This document shows positions 24,344 through 34,308 of a stretch of 64,000 nt of DNA, piece by piece. Source of the stretch: Silene conica (lineage: Eukaryota > Streptophyta > Magnoliopsida > Caryophyllales > Caryophyllaceae); NCBI GenBank assembly GCA_029255685.2, contig CM055313.2, positions 26,947,079 to 27,011,078 on the forward strand, written 5' to 3'. The notes under the pieces were generated by a model. That model made no database searches. It was not told where the DNA came from and saw nothing but the letters and a program-made list of their open reading frames with translations. The translations under genes and the position numbers were made by a program. Within the stretch, counting starts at the first letter, position 1; every line of letters starts with the position of its first letter.

Positions 24344-25115
24344 CTAACATTGAGTTACCCGAAGATACTCTAATTTCTCCTGGAACAGATCCAATAGCTA
24401 CCATTGTGGAGAACACGTATCCATCTTTACAAGAACACTTAGGTGACCCTCAATACTTCACGGAAAGAGCTATCCTAGCACCTACTCACGATGTCGTAGA
24501 GTTGGTAAACGAGTTTGTGTTGGATCAAATTCCTACGGAAGAGAAAGTCTACCTAAACTCAGATGAAATAAGTAAAGAAGAGACGAATAGTGGGGTTCGT
24601 GAACTCTACTCCACTGAGTTTCTAAACACTATTAGATGTTCCGGTTTACCTAATCACCACCTAAAACTTAAAGTTGGATCTATAGTCATGCTTTTTAGAA
24701 ATATTGACCAAGCAAATGGATTGTGCAATGGCACTCGAATGGAGGTGATTCATCTAGGAGAACGAGTTAGAGGTGCAACTGTTATTTCTGGCAGTCATAT
24801 TGGTAGTAGAGTCTATATTCCCCGTATCACCTTGACCCCTTTAGACACCACTAGGTTCCCCGTTAAGTTCGAAAGGAGACAGTTTCCTTTAGCAGTTTGC
24901 TTTGCAATGACTATTAACAAAAGTCAGGGCAATCTTTATCCCGTGTTGGTCTTTATCTTCCTAGGCCAGTGTTCACCCATGGACAATTGTACGTTGCTAT
25001 CTCCCGGGTTACAAATAAGAATGGTCTAAAAGTGTTTATTTTAGATGAAGACAACAAAGGCATGTCTACTACAACAAGTAATGTTGTTTACAAGGAGATT
25101 TTTGAAAAACTATGA
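24344..25115 (+). pseudogene. Helitron PIF1-like helicase, C-terminal half
   Basis: Coding resumes right after the CTAAC duplication with IELPEDTLISPGTDP, then ILAPTHDVVELVN, GLPNHHLKLKVGSIVMLFRNID, LCNGTRMEV and FAMTINKSQG (helicase motif VI region), all typical of Helitron helicases. A probable one-base change near 24929, just after KSQG, moves the ending to another frame. There the characteristic VAISR-type tail and final residues can be traced to a stop at about 25113. A few hundred codons lie between the Walker motifs and this block, as expected. Confidence 0.85.
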
Positions 25116-25335
25116 GTTTGTCTTAGACTTTCATGTTTTTATATCCTTCTAATTAGTACTTTGTATTTGAAAAAGCAAACTTTTATGTTATTATATGTAC
25201 ACCCTTTTATTTATTTTTATTAAAACAATTTCCTATACACGACTTCCGTTATTAGCATATTTAAAAACCTAATTGATCCGAGTATAAAAAAATTGAAATT
25301 GAACAACCCGTGAAGTTTCACGAGTGCCACACTAG
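25116..25335 (+). other. Helitron 3' untranslated end with terminal hairpin
   Basis: AT-rich tail ending with the hairpin CGTGAAGTTTCACG at 25307-25323 and terminal CTAG at 25332-25335, followed by T. The hairpin and the sequence just before it (CAACCCGTG) resemble the end of the minus-strand Helitron at 7572, suggesting related families. Confidence 0.75.
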
Positions 25336-25874
25336 TTTATTTTATAAGGTGTTATTTATAGTGAAAAACTAAATTTACGAAGATACTTAAATTAATTCTA
25401 TCATAATCTACTACTGTAGTGATTATCGGTTTAACTTTGAGTGCCGCGTAATTCAACACTCTTTTTCCAGTATCGAAATCCATAAAACTCTTCTGGATAA
25501 AATCCTTTTCATAATATTAATATCATAAAACAAGTAATAAATTAATAACACACAATTGCAACATTGATTTTTATTCAATCACAACTACAAAAACACAACA
25601 TACATTAAGGCTTAATTAAAGTTACATGACAAACACAATAACACGTAAAATCAGGACAATGATAATGCCACTACCACTGTTACTGATGCCGCGAAGCATA
25701 TGCCTCGGGAATCAGTTGACTTGTATAAAAAGACATAAATATAAGCTAACAGAGTTTATCAACTCCGTCATTTTTTTTTTTAATGGTGGCATTAATTGAT
25801 AATTTAACATGTAAGTGCTAAAATATCATTGGGCAAGCACGTTGTGAAAAAACGTTGTATTAGTGACACTGTGC

Positions 25875-26030
25875 CTAGACACTTGCCACAACAATCGGAC
25901 ATAGTCTTGCACCTTTGAAGATACCCTTTGCAAGTAAGGAAGGTTGGATGTACGCATCACCGAGTATTTCAATTAAAAAGTGATTAAATTCGCGAGTAGT
26001 AATAGCGGGTTTAGGGTCGATTGCCACCAT
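25875..26030 (-). CDS. Uncharacterised 51-residue ORF (candidate)
   Basis: A minus-strand frame starts with ATG at 26030, has an in-frame stop upstream and ends at TAG 25875. The product includes AITTREFNHFLIEILGDAY and GIFKGARLCPIVVASV. Its composition is that of an ordinary globular protein, unlike the F/I/K/N-rich random frames nearby. A TATATATATAATAAATA stretch lies about 150 bp upstream on the same strand, and a possible AATAAA-like signal (GAATAAAAATC) lies about 300 bp downstream. I recognise no family. It could be a small gene, a first exon, or a decayed gene piece. Confidence 0.3.
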   Translation of the reverse strand: MVAIDPKPAITTREFNHFLIEILGDAYIQPSLLAKGIFKGARLCPIVVASV

Positions 26031-26867
26031 ACTAACCAGTAACCACCTTCATATTCTAGTTCATATTTTCTTACTTTCTTAGAATGATTGTTTGTTGTTT
26101 GTGTGTTTGTGTTTGTGTTTGTGATTGAAAGCTTGAAAAATGAAACCCTTTTTCAAGCAATGTAATCATATTATTTATTATATATATATATGATTAGTTA
26201 TTCTTTATGCTGCATGATTAAACTCGTTTATTTTTTAAAATTAAAGGGCTACGAGGAACACTGTGAAATTTATTTGATTGTCTTTATAAACAACCCTAAT
26301 TTCAATAAAAGTTTTTCTAACGTGTGCCCTAATAGTACACGTTAATAACTTAGTGAAAAATTTACAAGACACTCTCACTAATTATAGTAAAAAATTAGTT
26401 TATACCGTTTCAATAATTAGGACTATTAACAAACAAAAACAAATTAATAATTGCTAGAAGTTGCATTGGATAATATTAATAATTGTTAAACAAATAAACT
26501 ATTCGTTTATTAGTGAATCGAGTTCCATTGTTGAAATTTTTTTGTAATTATGTTAAGATTAGATGAAGAGTGAATTTGATTAGATTCAAGGTTAAAAGGG
26601 TAAAATTCATATCTGTAAAAAGTAATTTTGTTAGTATTATTAATGAGTAAATATTAGCTTATTGTAAAACTAACTTGTGTTAATAATTAAAACTCTTGTA
26701 ATCTTCCTTTATTTCTAAATAATCTTCCACATTTTCTAAATCACAAATTGATAAAAAAAAGTTTTAGTTTTCTTAATTTCCGTCTAATAATTTGTAATAC
26801 GTCGTCCCTATTTTTATTTTTGTCTCATATTCTCCTTCTTCCGTATTATTTGACTAGCATATTTAAG

Positions 26868-27119
26868 GAGTCGTTTGGTTGATCAAGGAACTTAATTTTC
26901 CTAATAACTTCAATTTCATAGGAATTAATTTCCAGCATCCAATTCGGCTAAATTTGACAAAGGTGTTTGGTTGCCCATGTAGGAATTAAATTCGATGGAA
27001 ATTTCTAATGATCAAGGGGACAGTAGGTAAGCCAATTCCTACATCATGTAGGCATTGAAAGTTCCTAAGAACTTCTAATTCCTCCATTTTCCAAAAAATA
27101 TGTCAACCAAACAAGACAT
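26868..27119. mobile_element. MITE-like inverted-repeat element
   Basis: The left end GTCGTTTGGTTGA and right end TCAACCAAACAAGACA are imperfect inverted repeats about 250 bp apart, enclosing AT-rich non-coding sequence with further internal inverted pieces (GGAATTAA, AATTCCTA). The GTTTGGTTG end is seen in many plant hAT or Harbinger MITEs. No clear target duplication, so the superfamily is left open. Confidence 0.5.
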
Positions 27120-28353
27120 CTATTAGTAAGCGCAATGCACGTTCAATTTAAATATTTAATAGTTCTTACTTTCGTTAATCCATTTTCTTAAATTAATCCC
27201 GTGAATATGATGTATTATTTATTAAACTACTCTAGCTTCGATCATTTGCTTAACCCAATTTTAAGACTTGTTTATCTTAAAATCTATTTTTTCTGACTTG
27301 ATTTCTGCTCATTAACTTTTAAGTTCGGTTTAATTTAATTCTATTTGGTTCAGATCGAGCTAATTTAGTTCAGTTTAATTACTTTCAGCCGAAAATAATT
27401 AGAAGACTTGATAAACATGAAAAAAAACAAACTTGTAGTACCTAAAGATATTTAACACGTAAAACCTAAAGATATTTAACACGTAAAACATGCGTTGACA
27501 AACATGAAAAAATAAACTTGTAGTGTGGATTCGAATGGAGGGAGTAATTGCTACTCTCATTCGCACGTGTTCTGCTTTGCCCTGTTTTTTAGACCGAAAG
27601 TGTTTGAACTAAACTAAACTTAATGGAGTTGAACTGAATTAAACTAGACTTAATAGAGCGAATTGAATTAAAGTAAAAAGTTCATTTGTAAAGAAAAAAG
27701 TTGAACTAAACCGAACTAAATAAAGCTGAACTGAATTGAAATGAGTTAAAATTAAGTCCAAGAAAACATATTTGTTTCCCGTGATTCTTCATTTTTGTTG
27801 CTGATAATAGTTTTATTTAAGAGGTAAACAAAAAAAACATTTATTTTGCTATGGATTTCGTACACACATAAATAATTTGATGAAGGTTATATGTCGTTAT
27901 AAATTTAAGCTGTAGGTCTAAAGATTTTTGCAAACTAATTTTTATGCATTGAAAAATTGCATGATTAACACAATTAACAAAGTAACGAACTACTCAATTG
28001 CCAAAAAACAGAACCGACTCCGAAAAGACGAAAACAAGTATAGAAAAGGTTAAGTAATTTGAGGCAGTGTACTTACAGATTATAGTACACATAAAGGAGC
28101 AAGTAATGCACATTTCAATGTTTCAATCGGCTGAAACCGAAATAAAAATCAATTACAGTGTAAGAGCTACAAATACAGCTGATAATGATACGAGTAAGAA
28201 GAAAGATACAGTAAGACAGATATGAAAACTTGGGAGCGAATCCATTTCAATTCAACGATTCTCAATGCCATAAGCCTTGATGGATGTAATTCTGATGCTC
28301 CCCGCTAATCTACAATGATAACCTTCTGGGCAACGTTATAGCCGCTGAATGGA

Positions 28354-30222
28354 CTATGCGGAACAACACCCGACAGTTTTAACAGCAGAAACATCGTCTT
28401 TGACATTAATGGTTTGACCCTTGGGTAAAGCAGCAGGATCGTCTCCAGCCTCGAGAGCCTTCCTGCTGACTACCTTGTATATTTGAGTGAGCACCTCAGT
28501 GAAGGAGTTTTCAACGTTCATAGACTCGAGGGCAGAGGTTTCCATGAAGAAGGTTTGCTCTCTCTCGGCAAAAGCTTGTGCATCTTCAGTGGAAACGGCT
28601 CTCAAATGCCGCAAATCTGCCTTGTTTCCGACTAGCATTATCACTATATTGGAATCTGTGTGATCTCGAAGTTCTTTCAACCATCTTTCAACATTCTCGA
28701 ATGTGACATGACGGGTACTGTCGTATACGAGCAATGCACCTACAGCTCCGCGGTAATATGCACTTGTTATTGCACGGTACCTGATGAACATGATGTAAAA
28801 TGTGACTGTTGATTTGGTGCCAGCAAATTATACGAAAAACGCACAATTTCACAATCAAATCGAATTTCCAGCTCATATATTTCCGAGTTTTCTTACAAAA
28901 TACTGTATATTTTTCGTGGATCAAACAAATGAACGGTCAAATATCGAGAATTACCATAGCAGTACTATCAGATCTTCAATCTAACAGCTAATATAGCAAA
29001 CAGTTAATTTCAAGTACTTTCACCATCTGCTCTATCAAAGAGTAATTAACAAATAGAATACTGACAAGATCACACCACAGCAACAACAACGAAATTAATC
29101 AGCATCATATCGATGAACAACTGATTGATTGATTATATCATTAATCCATCAGCTCATATTACAAACAAATCTGCAAATGATCAAAAAATCTTACAAATCT
29201 GCAGTCTAACTGCAGTAAATTAATCAACATCACCAACTCCACTTACGAACAAATGAGCAATCAAGTATATCACGAATTCTGTAATGAATCTAGATCCGAG
29301 ATAAAATCTCTCATTAATTGACTCGATCAAAATCATCTACTTCAAGGACGAACAAACGATCACTGAATTATCACTAATTCCGTAACAAATCACGATCGAA
29401 GATAAATTCTAACATTAATGAAATCAATCAAATTCATCTACTTCAACGAACGAACAAATGATCAATGAATTATATCACTAGTTCCGTAACAAATCCAAAT
29501 CCGATTAAAAACTAACAATAATAAAATCAATCAAATTCATCTACTTCAACGACGAACAAATGATCAATGATTATATCACTAATTCCGTAACAAATTACGA
29601 TCCGAGATAAATTCTAACATTAATGAAATCAATCAAATTCATCTACTTCAGCGAACGAACAAATGTTTAATCAATTATATCACTAATTCCGTAATAAATC
29701 CAAATCCGAGTTAAATTCTAACATTAATGAAATCAATCAAAATCATCTACTTCAACGAACGAACAAACGATCAATCAATTATGTCACTAATCCCGTAACA
29801 AATCCAAATCCGATTAAAATCTAACATTAATGACATTAATGAACATCACTTACTTCACCGACGACGATCAAACACTCGATCGATCAATTATATCACTAAT
29901 TCCGTAATTTCTTAACAAATCCAGATCCGACGCACAATGCAGCCGATCTACGCATAAATTCAAGAACAAAAACAACAAAATTGATCATAGTGAGAGAAGT
30001 ATACCTCTCTTGACCAGCAGTATCCCAAATTTGAGCTTTAACAACTTTATCATCAACACGAATGCTGCGAGTTGCGAATTCAACTCCAATGGTGGATTTA
30101 GATTCTAAACTGAACTCGTTACGAGTAAATCGTGATAAAAGGTTGGATTTTCCGACACCGGAGTCTCCGATTAAGACTACTTTGAATAAGTAGTCGTAAT
30201 CGTCGTCAGCTCTATATCCCAT
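28354..30222 (-). CDS. RABA1: Rab GTPase, RABA1 (Rab11-like) type
   Basis: Two exons, 30005-30222 and 28354-28780, join across a GAG|GTATAC donor and a TCAG|GTACC acceptor to give 214 residues, near the usual 215-217 for plant RABA1 proteins. Visible motifs: P-loop GDSGVGKS (19-26), switch I with Thr44 in [15 protein letters not shown] (66-72), NKAD (125-128), ETSAL (153-157), and a C-terminal CCSA for double geranylgeranylation. RABA1 GTPases direct trans-Golgi and recycling-endosome traffic to the plasma membrane and cell plate. All guanine-binding residues are present, so the protein should be functional. The intron between the exons (1.2 kb) contains a tandem array. A copia element sits 283 bp upstream of the ATG. 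The member within RABA1 is not resolved. Confidence 0.95.
29240..29910. repeat. About 100-bp tandem repeat in the Rab intron
   Basis: About seven diverged units with a spacing of 100-105 bp fill the upstream half of the intron. Each contains a core like TATCACTAATTCCGTAACAAATC, then ATCCGA..TAAA..CTAACATTAATGAAATC, then CATCTACTTCAACGAACGAACAAA. The core recurs near 29272, 29373, 29478, 29580, 29682, 29787 and 29892. The last copy lies next to the 5' splice site of the minus-strand gene. Confidence 0.85.
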
Positions 30223-30500
30223 TACTACTACTCTTAATTCTCAATTTAAGTTATAGTACGATATACTCGTAAATTCGTAATATGTTATGATATGATATGA
30301 TACGAAACCATATTTGAACAATGTAGGTTGATATTATTGTGAAATAATGTTGAAATAAAGGTTGATGTACTAAAAAGGTACGGTTTTTGTGTTATTGATT
30401 TTGATTTTTGGATCTCAGATTTGGTTCCTAGTCTACAAGTTAGTGTGTTTCTCGTGACGCAATTGTCAGAGAACAAGTATTAACTTAAGTGGTAAAGGTT
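30223..30500 (-). promoter_or_regulatory. Retained proximal promoter and 5' UTR of the Rab gene
   Basis: These 278 bp are all of the native upstream sequence left beside the gene before the copia insertion. On the minus strand there are repeated ATATCAT words (30285-30302) but no textbook TATA box that I would place with confidence. Any element further upstream is now beyond 63402. Confidence 0.4.
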
Positions 30501-30505
30501 CTTTT
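30480..30505. mobile_element. SINE-like fragment, left part (split by copia)
   Basis: TAACTTAAGTGGTAAAGGTT resembles a tRNA-type A box. Removing the copia and one CTTTT copy joins it to 63402 onward, where a B-box-like GGGTTTGAGTCTC follows at 63420-63432. The A to B spacing of about 50 bp is that of a tRNA-derived SINE. No clean poly(A) end or duplication is seen, so this is tentative. Confidence 0.4.
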
Positions 30506-31659
30506 TGTTGAAGTAGGTGTTCTCCACAATAGTGTGATCACGTCAATAATATAATTAATTGACAAATCTCTATAAAAGAATATTCATGGGATGATTATCC
30601 TAAGTCAACTGGTCAACATTAATCGGTAATGATTGGCTTGCTAGAGTTTGACATTACTGTCGTAATGACGGTGGTGACCAGTTGATCCCTTTAGGTCACA
30701 CCTATAGGACAACTCTCTCAATGATAAATAAAATGACTGTATATTGATACGAGTCAATTTATGTCTAGTTTATATATTATATAAAGAGATAAAATATAAT
30801 AAGATTATAAATTATAATTTTAGTTATTAAAATGTTGTCACTAATATAAGTATGTTTATGAAACATATTTAAATGAATGAATTTTATTACATATACAATT
30901 GTTGTAACCGGATATAGGTTAATGAATGTTGGTAATTATGAATTACTAATTTTCTGATTAATTGTTTAAATGTTAAATTACGAGAATCATAAAATGTAAA
31001 ATTGTCGAAGTAATGTTTACGTCTCTATGTAACATATGCAATAGTCCATTTACGAATTAGTGGACCGTGTGACAATGTGATTGTCCTAGACATTTTACAT
31101 ACATTAACACCTAATATGATAATATTGTGTTGAGACATCTCATTAATAACATTGTCTTAGTGGGAGACAATGTGGGATTATTAAGGTGCCATTCATTGGG
31201 CACCCTAACCCACCATCCGGCCATCTCCTTGAGGAGAACAAAAGAGGAGTTTGTTCCCTCAAGAGAATTCATTCAAGTTTTGCATTAGGTTTTGTTTTAG
31301 AGAGAAAATCAAGCTCCCATTTTCTCCACCAAGACCGTGTACCCATATAATACTAGAGGCAATTTTGTATCAAGTTTTCTAGCAAAAATACATACAAAAT
31401 ATTGAGTGTAGTGTATCTTGGTGTTCATCTTTTGGAGGTCATCTCTTTGAAGGCTCAAGGAGGATCATTCCTTGTGATAAGCTCAAGAACAAGTGAAGAA
31501 GGTGACTTCACTTGTGCCCTAATTTAGCCGAGACTAGCAATGTAAGGGAGCTTGTTCTTCCTCTTAAATCCCGATTTATTATTGTTAAGCATGCATAAGT
31601 TCATCTAATTTATATGATAATAACATTAGTATGACTAAAGAAGGTATATAAACCTAACA
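30506..31659 (+). repeat. Copia 5' LTR
   Basis: 1154 bp, TGTTGAAGTAGG to CCTAACA. It matches 62239-63396. Several differences fall in the first 25 bases, where this copy departs from the relic LTR at 1758-2548 and the 3' LTR does not, so this copy is the changed one. Confidence 0.93.
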
Positions 31660-31660
31660 A

Positions 31661-31673
31661 TTGGTATCAGAGA
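31661..31673 (+). other. Copia primer binding site (tRNA-iMet)
   Basis: TTGGTATCAGAGA starts one base after the 5' LTR and is complementary to the 3' end of initiator methionine tRNA except for the last bases. Confidence 0.85.
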
Positions 31674-33446
31674 ATAGGTTGTTGCATGCTTAATCGGTTT
31701 TTAGTTTTTCCGAGTTATGAGACTTAAAATAAAACTATTAATTTTGAGATACATATGATAAATCACTCTACATTTTGGCATGTTAATAAATCTGGTCCTA
31801 AAATGTTTTTAGGTTATTTAGATAATTTATGAGATTTATATATTGTTCATTATATAATTTTTAATCATTTGTATGTATTTTATGAGAAAATCGGATTAAA
31901 TGGTTAAAATAGATAGAAAACGTTTCTAGCCTTGTATTTTTCACGCGACCTCACATGCTTATTTTACTTAATGTATGTAAAATTTGGTACAATATGATGT
32001 TGTATAACATGTTTTACGATTTTATTAGTTAAAATCGTATTAAGAGGTAATTTTGGCCATATATATATGATATTTCGAATTAATTTTCGAAAACATTGGC
32101 CAAAATTTTTGACATTATAAATATTAATGTAATATTTCAGAATGTTTGTGAAAATAAAATCCAAATTTCGAAAATTTTATAATTTATTTGGATTTAATTC
32201 GTAAAGAGTTATGTATTTTAAGGCATTATGAACAATATAAACATAATTAAAGGGTTAATTATTATCAAAATTATTTATGACTAATTTTGAATCCTAAAAT
32301 GTGTTAGGATGTTATTTAGAACATAAGTTTGTTTATGTTTTAATTTATGCATTTTAACAGGCTAAAATTGCAAAATCTCATAAAACCGATTTATTGTTAA
32401 CCTAATAAGTTATTAGGGCGATTTGGCATCTAAAATGAACATATTCATAACATTTATATTGCTGCATTTTTCTTATGAATGTCATATTTTATTGCATTAT
32501 TTTGAATCATGTAATTATTCTAGTATGGCCTTAGTTTAATCGGTAATTCCCGTAATGAAAGGGGTTATTGATTTGGTTGTAATTTTGTGATCTCGTATCA
32601 CCCAATTGTAATTTATTTCTATTTTATATTGTATAAAGTAGATAGAATTTAGAAATATAATATTTGTAATTCGGAGTTCCCAAGGCGTTGCATTCCCGGA
32701 GGAGTCCAAGACGGTGTTCCTCAAGAGATTGCCGAGAAGCCCTAGAGACCAAAGGAGTTGGTTTCCGAATTGTATTTCATTTATTTTCTTTTAGGAAAGG
32801 CCATACTAGGAATTTTATTTGTTGCTTTATTTTGTTTTAGTATGTTGCATGCATAGCCAAATCGCCATTAACATGTCATGCATATCGAGTATCGAGTCTT
32901 CAACGTATTATTTTATTATCGATAATTCACCTAATTAGTTCACTTAAAAGGAGATAGATAATATTTGATAAGATCTCTTACGTATAAAATATTGAGACTT
33001 AGCCTTACCAAAGAGTATGGAGTATGGACCCATGAATCTCTTCTTCACAAAATGTAGGCTCGGCTAAACCGGGGTACTAAAATTGTCACGTTGGGTAAGT
33101 GGGGTAATAAAGATTACAACTTGAAATTTGGTCGATCTCAACGAAAGTATTCATAACCGTAGTTGCAATAAGTTCGGGCTAAAGACGATTTTTAGAAAAT
33201 TGTCGACCGAGAGTTCTAAAGGTAGAACCGATTAAAGGGTTAATCCACCAAATTATACCTATACGGGTTGAATCGGCTATACCGTGCCCGCATTAGTATG
33301 GGTTTGGGTCTCGGGATTATTTACTTAATTGTGTAAGCTAAGAGATCGTTAAGTAAATACTAAGCTTGTTTAAAGATGTTTAACAAGTATTAAAATGATG
33401 AACGTTAATTTTTCCTTCATTTCCGTTTTGTAGTTATTTAATCGCA
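31674..33446 (+). other. Copia leader without recognisable gag
   Basis: About 1.8 kb between the primer binding site and the first good ATG. Copia elements normally encode the gag capsid here, but all frames are broken and no capsid motif (such as the UBN2-type region) is seen. It is AT-rich, with blocks like TTTAATTTATGCATTTTAAC. The capsid coding was therefore lost or replaced. Confidence 0.6.
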
Positions 33447-34308
33447 ATGGATTCATTCAACCCTATCACTATTGATTCTTGTCACAATGTTTTCGACGAT
33501 GTTTGCAACCAAAACAACATTGATACTACTAGAGAAGTTCATTTCGGAACGGGTCCGGATGGCAATGTTAACTTTATTACTTCTCTCCCACCTCCCAAAG
33601 GTCCACTTCTTGACACGGCTTATATAGATGAGCTAAATGAAGAATTGGATGCCTTATACTTGAAGGAAAGGGCTTATGATGAAGCTAGTGGGAGCTCTAG
33701 CAAGAAAGGTCTTGCAAAGATAAAGAAGAAGAAGAGAAAGTTACAAAATGGGCGATGCCACTATTGTAGTGTCATGGGCCATTGGAAGAGGAATTGCTCC
33801 AAGTACTTACGTCATATCCAAGAAGGTCTTGTGATTCCGTTAGGTAATTCCAAATCCGAAATTCTTGTTATTGACATTAATTTTACATCCAACACAACAT
33901 GGGTATTGGATACTGGTTGTGGTTCTCACCTTTGTAATCGTTTGCAGGGTTTAAGAGAAGTGGAGAAAGTAGACAAGGGTGATATGGATCTCCGACTAGG
34001 AAATAGAGCTCGGGTAGCGGCCACTTCGAAGGGGACTTGCACTCTTGCCTTGTCAAGTGGATACGAGTTACATTTAAATAATTGTTATTTTGTACCGTCT
34101 CTTTCCAAAAACATTATTTCTGTTGCAATGTTAGACATTGAGGGATATAATTTTTCCATTAAAAACAATTGTTGTGTAATTTCTAAGAATGACATGGTTG
34201 TTGGCCATGCCAATTCAATTAATGAAATCTATGTTTTGGAAACTTCAGACTCGTCTAAAAATGTCTATAACATTAATAACAAAAGGATTAAGACAAGTGA
34301 CCCAAATG
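33447..34308 (+). pseudogene. Copia polyprotein, first part: zinc knuckle and protease
   Basis: An open frame from ATG 33447 carries a basic stretch (KKKKRK), a CCHC zinc knuckle CHYCSVMGHWKRNC at about residues 103-116, and an aspartic protease active site in WVLDTGCGSHLC at about 152-163, where DTGC is a common copia variant of DTGA. It runs into the gypsy insertion at residue 287. Joining 34308 to 58543 keeps the frame and continues into the GAG-pre-integrase domain, so this is the upstream half of one interrupted gene. The capsid domain is missing. Confidence 0.85.

Larger units (their letters stand above)
11254..25335 (+). mobile_element. Degenerate autonomous Helitron (Rep/helicase)
   Basis: The 5' border is A|TC with TCATTATATATATAAAAGAGG, and the 3' border is a hairpin (CGTGAA-GT-TTCACG) followed by AGTGCCACACTAG|T. 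Inside are the rolling-circle Rep and PIF1-type helicase regions of plant Helitrons plus an RPA-like OB-fold piece. Excluding the LARD at 15438-24343 and one TSD, the element is about 5.2 kb, short for an autonomous copy and consistent with an internal deletion. Three frameshifts and the LARD insertion make it inactive. Confidence 0.85.
25336..28353. other. Intergenic region downstream of the Rab gene
   Basis: AT-rich and mostly featureless. It holds one short candidate gene (25875-26030), one MITE-like inverted repeat (26868-27119) and, between about 27240 and 27790, stretches rich in GTTCAGTTTAATT-like words in opposite orientations. Similar words recur at 63700-63930. The Rab transcript must end in its right part, but I see no decisive polyadenylation signal. 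Confidence 0.5.
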
